Shown: piece by piece, positions 24,379 through 32,849 of the stretch | Numbering within the stretch: the stretch's first letter is position 1 | Layout of the letters: the number at the start of each line of letters is the position of its first letter | Source of the DNA: an uncultured Clostridia bacterium | Lineage (GTDB): Bacteria; Bacillota; Clostridia; Christensenellales; UBA1242 | DNA length: 44,105 nt | Direction of reading: 5' to 3' | NCBI GenBank assembly: GCA_944383975.1 | Contig: CALWRN010000045.1 | Location: 1 to 44,105, forward strand | Position numbers and translations under genes: made by a program | Notes under the pieces: generated by a model | What the model saw: only the letters and a program-made list of their open reading frames with translations | Database searches by the model: none | Told to the model about the DNA's origin: nothing

Positions 24379-27006
24379 TTATTTTCTAGGATTTTTAATG
24401 TTTGCTTGTGCTGCAGCAAGTCTTGCAATAGGAACTCTGTATGGTGAGCAAGAAACATAAGTTAATCCTGCATTATGGCAGAATTCAATTGAAGAAGGAT
24501 CTCCACCATGTTCACCACATATTCCGAGTTTAATATCAGGTCTTGTTGATTTTCCTAAATCACATGCCATTTTAACAAGTTTTCCAACACCGTTTTGATC
24601 AAGTCTAGCAAATGGATCGCTTTCAAATATTTTCTTAGAATAGTAAACATCAAGGAATTTTCCAGCATCATCACGGCTAAATCCATAAGTCATTTGAGTT
24701 AAGTCATTAGTTCCAAATGAGAAGAATTCAGCATATTTTGCAATTTCATCAGCAGTAACAGCAGCACGAGGAATTTCAATCATTGTTCCAATCTTATATT
24801 TAAGAGAAACACCCTTCTTAGCAATTATTTCATCTGCCTTATTTGCAACGATATCACGAACATACTTAAATTCTTTCCAATCGCAAGTCAAAGGAATCAT
24901 AATTTCAGGAACGATATTATATCCCTTTTCTTTGTTTACAGTGATTGCAGCTTCAATAACTGCTTGAGTTTGCATTTCAGCAATTTCAGGATAAGTTACA
25001 GCAAGTCTAAGACCTCTGTGTCCCATCATAGGGTTAAATTCATGAAGATCTGCAACTGTTTGTTTCAATCTATCAAAAGATATTCCCATCTCTTTTGCAA
25101 GAGCTCTAATTTCACTATCTTCATGTGGTAAAAATTCATGAAGAGGTGGATCAAGGAAACGAATTGTTACAGGAAGACCTTCCATTGCTTTATAAATACC
25201 AATAAAATCTTTTCTTTGCATAGGAAGAAGTTTTGCAAGAGCTTTTTTTCTTTCTTCTACTGTTGTAGAAACAATCATTTCACGAACTGCAGGAATTCTG
25301 TCAGCATCAAAGAACATATGCTCTGTTCTGCAAAGACCAACACCCTGTGCACCGAAATTAAATGCATTTTTAGCATCTTTTGGATTATCAGCATTTGTTC
25401 TTACTTGAAGAGCACTATATTTATCTGACCATTCCATAATAGTTGCAAATTCACCTGAAATTTTTGCAGGTTCTGTAGGGATTTCACCATCGTAAACTTT
25501 TCCAGTAGAACCATCAAAAGAGATAACATCTCCCTCTTTATAAACCTTTCCATTTATTGTAAATGATTTTTCATCATCAGCAAATTTTAAGGCAGAGCAA
25601 CCAGCAACGCAAGCTGTTCCCATCCCACGAGCAACTACAGCAGCATGAGAAGTCATACCACCACGAGCAGTCAAAATACCTTGGCTTGCTGCCATACCTT
25701 CAATATCTTCTGGTGAAGTTTCAAGACGAACAAGAACAACTTTTTCTTTATTCTTGCCCATTTCTTTTGCTTTTTCAGCAGTAAAGCAAATCTTACCACA
25801 TGCAGCACCAGGAGAAGCTGGAAGAGCTTCAGCAATAGGAGTTGCTTTTTTAAGTGCAGCATCATTGAATTGTGGGTGAAGAAGTGCATCTAATTGTTTA
25901 GGATCTATCATCATTAAAGCTTCTTTTTCTGTAATTAACCCCTCTTTAACAAGGTCAACAGCGATTTTTAAAGCAGCTTTTGCAGTTCTTTTACCATTTC
26001 TAGTTTGAAGCATATAGAGTTTGCCATTTTCAATAGTAAATTCCATATCTTGCATATCTTTGTTATGTTTTTCAAGTTTTTTAGCGATATCAGCAAATTG
26101 TTTATAAACTTCAGGGTTTTGTTTTTCAAGTGTTGAAATAGGAAGTGGTGTCCTAATACCAGCAACAACATCTTCACCTTGAGCATTCATAAGGTATTCC
26201 CCATAAAGTTTATTTTCTCCTGTTGCAGGGTTACGAGAGAAGGCAACACCTGTTCCAGAAGTTTCGCCCATATTACCAAAAACCATTGATTGAACATTTA
26301 CAGCAGTTCCCCATTCATAAGGAATGTCGTGCATTCTTCTATAAACATTTGCTCTGTCATTATCCCAAGAACGGAAAACGGCTTTAACAGCTTCAATCAA
26401 TTGAACTTTAGGATCTTGAGGGAATTCCTCTCCTTGAGCTTTTTTATAAAGATCTTTAAACATTTTTACAATAGATTTAAGATCTTCAGCAGTAAGGTCT
26501 TTATCAAATTGAACTCCTTTTTCTTCCTTAACCTTATCAAGGATTCTTTCATATTTAGATTTTTCTTGTTGCATAACAACATCACTAAACATTTGAATAA
26601 ATCTTCTATAAGAATCGTAAGCAAAACGAGGATTGTTTGTAAGAGTTGCAAGACCTTCTACAACTTCATCATTTAAGCCGAGGTTAAGAATAGTATCCAT
26701 CATACCAGGCATAGAAACCCTTGCACCAGAACGAACAGAAACAAGTAGTGGATTATTTTTATCTCCAAACTTTTTACCTGTAGTTTTTTCAAGAGCATGA
26801 AGTTTTTCTTCAATTTGTTTTAAAATTACATCATTGATTTTTCTTCCATCTTGATAGTATTGAGTGCAGGCTTCAGTAGTAATCGTGAAACCTTGTGGAA
26901 CTGGCATTCCAAGATTTGTCATTTCAGCAAGATTTGCCCCTTTTCCACCAAAAAGAGCTTTATTTTTACCATCTGCTTCTTTAAATGAGTAAACGAATTT
27001 TTTCAT
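24379..27006 (-). CDS. ppdK: Pyruvate, phosphate dikinase
   Basis: Interconverts pyruvate, ATP and Pi with PEP, AMP and PPi; in anaerobes it often serves PPi-dependent glycolysis or gluconeogenesis. The 875 aa match the full-length enzyme: ATP-grasp N-terminus (FGGKGANLAEMTNLGMPVP), ATP-site IENGKLYMLQTRNGKRT, phosphohistidine loop GGMTSHAAVVARGMG (catalytic His), and a C-terminal PEP/pyruvate barrel with GTNDLTQMTYGFSRDD and GICGEHGGDPSS. AAGGAG lies before the ATG. Codons are typical of a highly expressed gene in this A/T-rich genome (more C-ending and T-ending regular use than neighbours, by eye). It has its own promoter and terminator. Confidence 0.98.
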   Translation of the reverse strand: MKKFVYSFKEADGKNKALFGGKGANLAEMTNLGMPVPQGFTITTEACTQYYQDGRKINDVILKQIEEKLHALEKTTGKKFGDKNNPLLVSVRSGARVSMPGMMDTILNLGLNDEVVEGLATLTNNPRFAYDSYRRFIQMFSDVVMQQEKSKYERILDKVKEEKGVQFDKDLTAEDLKSIVKMFKDLYKKAQGEEFPQDPKVQLIEAVKAVFRSWDNDRANVYRRMHDIPYEWGTAVNVQSMVFGNMGETSGTGVAFSRNPATGENKLYGEYLMNAQGEDVVAGIRTPLPISTLEKQNPEVYKQFADIAKKLEKHNKDMQDMEFTIENGKLYMLQTRNGKRTAKAALKIAVDLVKEGLITEKEALMMIDPKQLDALLHPQFNDAALKKATPIAEALPASPGAACGKICFTAEKAKEMGKNKEKVVLVRLETSPEDIEGMAASQGILTARGGMTSHAAVVARGMGTACVAGCSALKFADDEKSFTINGKVYKEGDVISFDGSTGKVYDGEIPTEPAKISGEFATIMEWSDKYSALQVRTNADNPKDAKNAFNFGAQGVGLCRTEHMFFDADRIPAVREMIVSTTVEERKKALAKLLPMQRKDFIGIYKAMEGLPVTIRFLDPPLHEFLPHEDSEIRALAKEMGISFDRLKQTVADLHEFNPMMGHRGLRLAVTYPEIAEMQTQAVIEAAITVNKEKGYNIVPEIMIPLTCDWKEFKYVRDIVANKADEIIAKKGVSLKYKIGTMIEIPRAAVTADEIAKYAEFFSFGTNDLTQMTYGFSRDDAGKFLDVYYSKKIFESDPFARLDQNGVGKLVKMACDLGKSTRPDIKLGICGEHGGDPSSIEFCHNAGLTYVSCSPYRVPIARLAAAQANIKNPRK

Positions 27007-27035
27007 AGATATCTCCTTTTTTAAATTCCAACGAT

Positions 27036-27064
27036 ATTATAAATCAGACTTAAAAAATTTCCAA
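27036..27064 (-). promoter_or_regulatory. Sigma-A-type promoter of ppdK
   Basis: On the minus strand TTGGAA (27064-27059), 17-nt spacer, perfect TATAAT (27041-27036), about 30 nt before the ATG, leaving the SD in the leader. Confidence 0.7.
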
Positions 27065-27222
27065 ACAATATTAGTCTTTTTTTTATAAAAAACTGTTATA
27101 AATATAAGATTTTTTCACTTATTTTATCAATTATTTTTAAAAACATAACATTCTTGTTTTTTAAACTAAAATAAAGAGAAAATCACTCTATGGTTAAAAA
27201 ATAAATGAGTTTATAATATAAC

Positions 27223-27258
27223 AAAAAAGAATGATATTATAACAACATCATTCTTTTT
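27223..27258 (-). terminator. Rho-independent terminator of the 136-aa gene
   Basis: Stem AAAAAGAATGAT (27224-27235) / ATCATTCTTTTT (27247-27258), 11-nt loop; on the minus strand the far arm ends in a T-run. Confidence 0.78.
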
Positions 27259-27299
27259 GTTCATCTAAATAACTTAAAAATTAAAATGGATTTTTAAGA

Positions 27300-27710
27300 T
27301 TATTCTATTTCATCTTCTTCATATTTTTCTGGAGCAAACTTGTTATTAGAGTTATATATGATTCCATACTTTTTTCTAAAATATCTGCACACTTCTAAAG
27401 TATGGCTTGCATCTAAAACTTTTTTTGAATTGTTTTTTGTTGCTTCTGATGACATATTTACAAATTCTTTTATTTTGAAAAATGCCTGTTTCCCATATTC
27501 TTCCGATAGCAATAGATTTAACATTCTTTTAGCTTCATCATCTGATCTTTTAACAACAATGTATAGTTCTCCCTCTGTGTTTTCTTTAAAATCAAAATGA
27601 CTTGAAAGTGATATTAATAATTTAGCAATTATTTCAACATCTTTAGCGTATTTTTCATCTGGCATATTTGAAAAAACTTTGTTCCATATTTTATTTGAAA
27701 AATCAATCAT
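27300..27710 (-). CDS. Uncharacterised small acidic protein
   Basis: I do not recognise a family. The 136-aa protein has no membrane segment or signal; it appears mostly helical with a conserved-looking core around LYIVVKRSDDEAKRMLNLLL and an acidic end (KYEEDEIE). A perfect GGAGGTGA lies five bases before the ATG, so it is probably a real, translated gene. It has its own promoter and terminator, between ppdK and another unknown gene. Confidence 0.75.
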   Translation of the reverse strand: MIDFSNKIWNKVFSNMPDEKYAKDVEIIAKLLISLSSHFDFKENTEGELYIVVKRSDDEAKRMLNLLLSEEYGKQAFFKIKEFVNMSSEATKNNSKKVLDASHTLEVCRYFRKKYGIIYNSNNKFAPEKYEEDEIE

Positions 27711-27737
27711 AAATCACCTCCAAATAATATTTAAAAC

Positions 27738-27766
27738 ATTATATATTAAATGTTTAAAATAATCAA
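27738..27766 (-). promoter_or_regulatory. Sigma-A-type promoter of the 136-aa gene
   Basis: On the minus strand TTGATT (27766-27761), 17-nt spacer, perfect TATAAT (27743-27738), about 28 nt before the start codon. Confidence 0.7.
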
Positions 27767-27782
27767 TATGAAAACATAAAAA

Positions 27783-27803
27783 AAAGACTTTTAATAAGTC
27801 TTT
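27783..27803 (-). terminator. Rho-independent terminator of the 189-aa gene
   Basis: Stem AAAGACTT / AAGTCTTT with loop TTAAT; the minus strand continues with a run of T. Confidence 0.82.
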
Positions 27804-27806
27804 CAA

Positions 27807-28376
27807 TTAATATGCTGTCCTTAATTCAGTTATAACAACATTGTCTTTTTTTACACCGATTTTACAATCATAGACTGCAAACTCAACAATAACATCATAA
27901 AGTTCGTGATCAGAAATATATCTCATAATTTTAGAAAAACCTGGTATTCTCCAAACTCTATCTTCATCTAACGAAGCATGCAAATTATATTGAGGATTTT
28001 CATAAATATTACGATGTGTTGCCTCACTATCTGTCCTTGCTGTTAAATCAACAGTATCTCCACTATAACCTTTATGAACTTTTATATCTCCAACTATAAT
28101 AAGGTCATCTTTATATTCATTATAAGAAACACTTAAAGTAACTTCATTTTTAAATTTAGGCAAAAGTTTAACTGCTTCATCAAAACTTTTTACAAAATAA
28201 AATTCCCCTTGTGCCTTATTTGTTGACCTAAGGACATATTCTTCTGCTTTATATTTTTCAAAAAATGCTTTGATACCTGACAAATCATCAACCTCAAAAA
28301 CATCTAATGGGAAATAGTTTAAGCCCAATTCTTTCATCTTTATAATACTATCTTTTTTATCTTTTATTTTAATCAT
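27807..28376 (-). CDS. Uncharacterised conserved-looking protein
   Basis: A 189-aa soluble protein I cannot place. It has no membrane segment. Several stretches look constrained rather than random: LGLNYFPLDVF, EEYVLRSTNKAQGEFYFV, IIVGDIKVHKGYSGDTVDL, THRNIYENPQYNLHASL and IVEFAVYDCKIGVKK. Invariant-type Arg, Asp, His and Asn in these could form an active site or a ligand site, but I have no basis for a function. AAGGTGATG precedes the ATG. The gene ends at its own terminator. Confidence 0.8.
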   Translation of the reverse strand: MIKIKDKKDSIIKMKELGLNYFPLDVFEVDDLSGIKAFFEKYKAEEYVLRSTNKAQGEFYFVKSFDEAVKLLPKFKNEVTLSVSYNEYKDDLIIVGDIKVHKGYSGDTVDLTARTDSEATHRNIYENPQYNLHASLDEDRVWRIPGFSKIMRYISDHELYDVIVEFAVYDCKIGVKKDNVVITELRTAY

Positions 28377-28474
28377 ACATCACCTTTCATTTATATTATA
28401 TTATCATAAACAAAAAGGTTTTGTAAAATAAACTTTAGAAGTTGTTTATATAGAATATTTTATTTGCTAGAACT

Positions 28475-29158
28475 TTAAGCATTGATATATTCAAAATTTG
28501 AAAGAACACCTATATTAATAACATCATAGCCGTCTTCATTTATTTGCAACATTGAAACAACATAACCAAAATTATTTGCGGAATACCCTCCATAAACTTT
28601 TTGCAAAACTTGAAGATAATATCTATTTAATGAAATGTTGTAGAAAGGCAAAATGGCGTTAACCGGGCTAATATTAATATCACAATTATTATCTATACAA
28701 CCCTCATTTGAATAAGACATATAAAGCTTTTTACTTTGATAATCTATTTCTATTATATCCTTACCGATATATTGAGCAGAAATTATTGGAGAAAAATCAT
28801 TGCTGTTAAATATCAGATTGCTCTCTCCATTTTTTAAAGAATACATCTCGTAAAAACTATAACCACCACTTCCTCCACTTTCTACTGAATACAACATTTC
28901 TTCTAATCCATTGTCTAAAAAATTCCCAATAAAAACCTTTGGCTGATAACCTGAATCATTTTGAGGAATTATATTTATCTTATTTCCAAATGTATCTATA
29001 TCAATTGAAATGTTTTCTTTATAATTATCTCCATTCCCATGAACACATACAATACTTGGTCTATCACTATCAACTAAAAACCCTGTTTGTTTATCCTCAC
29101 AAACACTCAACGGTGATATTGAAATTAATGATGATAATAAAAGAGATATAACTTTCAT
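28475..29158 (-). CDS. Probable exported protein of unknown function
   Basis: The 227-aa product has a short signal-like N-terminus (KVISLLLSSLISISPLS, then Cys 20), possibly a signal peptide or weak lipoprotein signal. The mature part is acidic and beta-rich. VFIGNFLDNGLEEMLYSVES followed by GGSGGYSFYEMYSL resembles the D-x-x-x-D-G repeats of FG-GAP/VCBS-type secreted proteins, but this is a loose likeness. There is no SD before the ATG and the upstream spacer is almost pure A/T. Function unknown. Confidence 0.72.
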   Translation of the reverse strand: MKVISLLLSSLISISPLSVCEDKQTGFLVDSDRPSIVCVHGNGDNYKENISIDIDTFGNKINIIPQNDSGYQPKVFIGNFLDNGLEEMLYSVESGGSGGYSFYEMYSLKNGESNLIFNSNDFSPIISAQYIGKDIIEIDYQSKKLYMSYSNEGCIDNNCDINISPVNAILPFYNISLNRYYLQVLQKVYGGYSANNFGYVVSMLQINEDGYDVINIGVLSNFEYINA

Positions 29159-29350
29159 ACTATTAGTATTTGTGTTAAATCATTAAAATATACAATTAAT
29201 AATAAAAATTAAAAAAATAAAATAATAATTAATAAAATAATAAATAATAAAATCATTATTTAAATTAATAAATATTTTTAATTTAATTTATTTAATAAAT
29301 TATTTTTAATAAATAAATTTTATTAATTTGTTTTTAAATCTTAATTAATA
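29159..29350. other. A/T-rich spacer upstream of the exported-protein gene
   Basis: Positions 29194-29253 and 29255-29329 contain only A and T, broken by one C. No gene is visible. It separates the coupling-ATPase terminator from the exported-protein gene. Confidence 0.7.
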
Positions 29351-29380
29351 AAAAAACTAGACATTTTTGTCTAGCCTTTT
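29351..29380 (-). terminator. Rho-independent terminator of the VirD4/TraG gene
   Basis: Stem CTAGACA (29357-29363) / TGTCTAG (29368-29374); on the minus strand followed by TTTTTTTATT, 22 nt past the stop. Confidence 0.88.
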
Positions 29381-29396
29381 TATTATTTTTTTATTT

Positions 29397-31415
29397 TTAT
29401 TCATCAAATGGACTTCTTGGTCTAAGAACAATTGAATTTCTCTTGTTGACATCATAATAGATATCTTCAACATTTAATATCTTAGAAATTGAAACAGGTT
29501 CTCCAGAAGGCTTCTTAACCATGCAAGAAGTTGCATAGAATGGTGTCATAACATCTTTCATAATTGCTTTTCTAAATAGTTTAGCAATAACAGTCCATTT
29601 TGGAAGTTGTCTAAGTTCCTGCTTATCAATAAGAGGTTTTCTTGTTCTTTGAGTTGAAGTTGAAACATTTTCGCCATGTTCGGTATCTTTTGTATTTTTA
29701 GAAGTAGATTCTTCTTTATGGAATACAGTTGTTTCACCGCAGGCCTCAGAGAATGCTTGAATTGTTGATGGATCTTCTGATCCAAGGAATACTTCCATTT
29801 GGAAGTTACCACGAATATTTTGTGCTTCATCTGGACCATATTTAATATCAAGTTGTTTATAAGATTGAAGAATAATTTCAAAGAATACATTTCTTGAACG
29901 AGAAACTGTAACCATAGTTCCAAAGTTAGGAACTGCAGGCATGTTACCAAATTCATCTAGGATGAAGTAAACAGGTCTTTTTAATTGACCAGTCTTGCCA
30001 TTTTTAGGATTTACTGTTCTGTTTGCAACATCTACAAGCACTTTATATAATTGACTTATACACAATACACCAAGTGGGTGTCTTTCAGTTTTGTGATCAG
30101 GGATTCTGATAAAGAAAGCAGTAGGTTCTTCTGGAATTTTTTCAAAGTCAATTTCAGTTCCACTTGTCATATAAAGAATACCATCATCACCAAGTGTCTT
30201 ACCAACAGATGAACCAAGTGTTGCAATAAATGAACGTTGAGTTGTAGGACTTGCAAGGCACACACTGGACATAAGGTTATGAACATTGCTATGAATAGGA
30301 TCTCTTCCTTCAGAATATTTTGTTAAAGTTTTCAATGCACTATCTCTTTCCCCTGCAGGATCTCTTATCATTGAAATCTTATATAAGTTGAAGAAATTAA
30401 ATTTATCAACTGTCATTCCAAGTCTTGGATCTCTTGAGTCTTCAAGCATAGCATACATTATACCAGTGATAAGGTCACGACAACCATTAGGCCAAGTTGT
30501 ATCTTTACAATTTGGATCATCAGGAATTAATGATAAAGCAATATTTCTTAAATCACTTTTTGCTTCATCTTCAAGTTGAACTTTTTTAGAATCAAGTTCC
30601 ATTCTTAAAAGTTCATTATTAGGGAATGCCTTTCCTTCAAAGCCATACCAACTATCACCATAAGTTGCCCCTTTCAAAATGTCGTCATCAAATCTTTTAT
30701 ATCCCATTTCTTCAGGGGTGCAATTGCTAAATTTTTTAACTTCTTTTGCAAGATTGCCCGCTCTTTCATAAACTCTATATGCAATTTCCATAGGGTTCCA
30801 CATAGAAGAAGCATATGGGTCATTCAAGTTTAAAACAACAATCTTATACCCTTCTTCTTTAAGAACCTTTGCATTATCTGCATAAAGTTCTCCTTTAGGG
30901 TCTGTCATAACAAGACTTGGTTTTTGTGCAGTATGTGCCAAAATTCTTATTGTTGGGTTAGCCAAAATTTGAGTTTTACCAGTACCGGTAGTACCTAAAA
31001 CCAATGCATGGGTTTCTGCTTTCATATTTACTTCATAATGAGAACCAACCTGTTTATTTCTAAATACAAATCCTGTCTTTTTTAAAGATGGAAGATTGTT
31101 CCAAGTTGTATAAATAAGTTCTGGATCGTTTTTAAGTCGTTCTTGAGAAATAAATTTTGAATCAAATGCAATATCAGTTTTATTTCCTTCAGCATCTTCA
31201 CCTTCATTTTTATTTTTCACATCTTTGCTTTTTGAAACAAGACCGAGCAAAAGACCTATTCCAGCACCACAAGCCAAGCAAATAAATGATATTGAATCAG
31301 TAAATGCTTTTACAAAATCTTGTCCATTATTGAGATAGCCAATAACAACACCAATTATGTAGCCAACAAGACCAAGTGCAAGCATACAAATTAAAGATAA
31401 TCTTAATTTTTTCAT
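29397..31415 (-). CDS. VirD4/TraG-type coupling ATPase (type IV secretion)
   Basis: Type IV coupling proteins are inner-membrane ATPases that bring DNA or protein substrates to a secretion channel. This 672-aa protein has two N-terminal membrane helices (about 6-28 and 41-61), Walker A LGTTGTGKTQ (141-149), VMTDPKGELY, LNLNDPYASSMWNP, Walker B FILDEFGNMP (about 483-492) followed by VSRSRNVFFEIILQSYKQ, typical of TraG. Two or more conjugation partners would be expected, but no relaxase, VirB4, VirB6 or mobility gene is in the window. It has its own promoter, a good SD (AAGGAGAGGG) and terminator, so it is a single-gene unit. The sequence is intact, so recent decay is not evident. Confidence 0.9.
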   Translation of the reverse strand: MKKLRLSLICMLALGLVGYIIGVVIGYLNNGQDFVKAFTDSISFICLACGAGIGLLLGLVSKSKDVKNKNEGEDAEGNKTDIAFDSKFISQERLKNDPELIYTTWNNLPSLKKTGFVFRNKQVGSHYEVNMKAETHALVLGTTGTGKTQILANPTIRILAHTAQKPSLVMTDPKGELYADNAKVLKEEGYKIVVLNLNDPYASSMWNPMEIAYRVYERAGNLAKEVKKFSNCTPEEMGYKRFDDDILKGATYGDSWYGFEGKAFPNNELLRMELDSKKVQLEDEAKSDLRNIALSLIPDDPNCKDTTWPNGCRDLITGIMYAMLEDSRDPRLGMTVDKFNFFNLYKISMIRDPAGERDSALKTLTKYSEGRDPIHSNVHNLMSSVCLASPTTQRSFIATLGSSVGKTLGDDGILYMTSGTEIDFEKIPEEPTAFFIRIPDHKTERHPLGVLCISQLYKVLVDVANRTVNPKNGKTGQLKRPVYFILDEFGNMPAVPNFGTMVTVSRSRNVFFEIILQSYKQLDIKYGPDEAQNIRGNFQMEVFLGSEDPSTIQAFSEACGETTVFHKEESTSKNTKDTEHGENVSTSTQRTRKPLIDKQELRQLPKWTVIAKLFRKAIMKDVMTPFYATSCMVKKPSGEPVSISKILNVEDIYYDVNKRNSIVLRPRSPFDE

Positions 31416-31433
31416 AGCCCTCTCCTTATAAAT

Positions 31434-31463
31434 AAAATAACACTTTCAATCATAAAATGTCAA
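31434..31463 (-). promoter_or_regulatory. Sigma-A-type promoter of the VirD4/TraG gene
   Basis: On the minus strand perfect TTGACA (31463-31458), 18-nt spacer, TATTTT (31439-31434), about 18 nt before the start codon; the SD lies between. Confidence 0.55.
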
Positions 31464-31526
31464 ATTAAAAATAATATATACATATTTTAAACAATAAATT
31501 TTCTTATATTTAATTAAATATTAATA

Positions 31527-32690
31527 TTATTTATTAAATTGTTTATCAAGTAATCTTTGAATTTTTGTTTTTTCAATCCTATTTTCAGTAGAAAAAACTT
31601 CAAGAATTTTATTGTAAATTATATTGCTTTCTTTATTATTTAAATCTTTACAAAGCCCTAGTTTTTTAAGAAAAATTTGTTCAACCAAATTGTTATAAAA
31701 TAAATCATTAAATGTGCTCATTTTGTCTTCATTCTTATACCTACAAACAATATCTAAAAGTTTAATTACATTATCAAATTTTTCAAAAACCAAATCATTA
31801 ACAAAATATAATAGTCCAAGTCCAAATTTGTTTAAATATTCAACTGCTTTTTCAACGCTATCTAATGGCAATGCATCAAATTTATTTAATCTGAAATTTA
31901 CGCCAAGATTATCAAAAATAATTTCTCCTCTTGAATTTATTAACATTCGTGGAATATTGTCTTTTTCATATAAATCATAGTCATCTATATCTTTTGAATG
32001 TTTTGCTAATGTTTTTAATTTTTCTTCATTCATTAAAAAAGTGAAATATAATCCAGCTCCATATATGCCAGAGTCCCAAATTTTACCAAATTTTTCTTTT
32101 GTAAGACAAGTTAAATTTCTATTTACAAGGGCAAATCTATTTTCATTTTTAATAAAAACTGGCGCAACTTTATAACAGTTAAAAGGCATATAGAATAAAT
32201 ATTGTGGTCTTCTGAAACTTTTTATATTACCAAAATTGTCAACCAAATCTATTTTTGTATCTTGATAACCCAAATCAAAACCATTTGTATTAATACATTT
32301 ATCAAAATCTATTTTTCTTTTTTCATCAATAATTTTACATTTTTCACAAATATGTATTCCATATGGAGAAAGCCTAATAATGTCATAATCCTGTATTGTT
32401 AAATAAATGCTTTTTTCTTTATCATAAATTGCCAATTTGTTTTCTTCATTTTTAACAACTATTAAATTTGAAAATGCACTTTCTCCATAAGATTCATTTT
32501 GAGAAAAATAATCTAAAGGAACATTTAAAATTTTAGCAATTTTTTGTATAGTCTCAAAATCTGGAAATCTAATCCCCTTTTCCCAATGACTAACGCTGCG
32601 ATTTGAAATAAATAATTTTTGTGCAAGCATGTTTTGTGTTAAGCCGTTTTTAATTCTTAAGCTTTTAAGTTTTTCTCCTAAAGAATTCAT
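31527..32690 (-). CDS. XRE-family regulator with large unknown C-terminal domain
   Basis: A 387-aa protein with an N-terminal helix-turn-helix of the Cro/C1 type (residues 1-65: LGEKLKSLRIKNGLTQNMLA, then ISNRSVSHWEKGIRFPDFET). The remaining ~320 residues match nothing I know. They include CEKCKIID ... DKC (possible metal site) and repeats of short beta-like segments (FALVNRN, LAIYDKE, MLINSRGEIIFDN) reminiscent of WG-type repeats. Such two-part proteins often sense a ligand through the C-terminal part. AGAGAGG lies before the ATG. It lies just upstream of the VirD4/TraG gene (111-nt gap) and could control it, though that gene has its own promoter. Confidence 0.82.
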   Translation of the reverse strand: MNSLGEKLKSLRIKNGLTQNMLAQKLFISNRSVSHWEKGIRFPDFETIQKIAKILNVPLDYFSQNESYGESAFSNLIVVKNEENKLAIYDKEKSIYLTIQDYDIIRLSPYGIHICEKCKIIDEKRKIDFDKCINTNGFDLGYQDTKIDLVDNFGNIKSFRRPQYLFYMPFNCYKVAPVFIKNENRFALVNRNLTCLTKEKFGKIWDSGIYGAGLYFTFLMNEEKLKTLAKHSKDIDDYDLYEKDNIPRMLINSRGEIIFDNLGVNFRLNKFDALPLDSVEKAVEYLNKFGLGLLYFVNDLVFEKFDNVIKLLDIVCRYKNEDKMSTFNDLFYNNLVEQIFLKKLGLCKDLNNKESNIIYNKILEVFSTENRIEKTKIQRLLDKQFNK

Positions 32691-32813
32691 TTCAACCTCT
32701 CTTTCACTTAAATTTTAACACAAAAGAAACAATATTAATAATTTTTTAATTTAAAAAACTCTACGACCTGTAGATTTATTAACATTTTATTTAATTTTTA
32801 AATAATATTATTA

Positions 32814-32843
32814 TTGTAAAATTCTATTTATATATGTTATAAT
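32814..32843 (+). promoter_or_regulatory. Sigma-A-type promoter of the TVP38-like gene, 6 nt before the ATG
   Basis: TTGTAA (32814-32819), 18-nt spacer, TGTTATAAT with perfect -10 (32838-32843), then GAACTC and the ATG. The predicted first base of the RNA is the A of ATG. Confidence 0.75.
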
Positions 32844-32849
32844 GAACTC

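Larger units (their letters stand above)
27007..27299. other. Spacer upstream of ppdK with its promoter
   Basis: About 290 A/T-rich nt. Contains the ppdK promoter at one end and the terminator of the next gene at the other; I see no gene or other structure in the middle. Confidence 0.7.

Noticed and set aside
25138..26676. Several open frames of 60-128 codons antisense to ppdK
   Set aside because: They arise from the regular codon use of ppdK on the other strand; none has an SD plus promoter or a recognisable product.
29397..32690. An integrated conjugative element
   Set aside because: Only one conjugation-type gene; no integrase, relaxase, direct repeats or tRNA-associated attachment site were seen.
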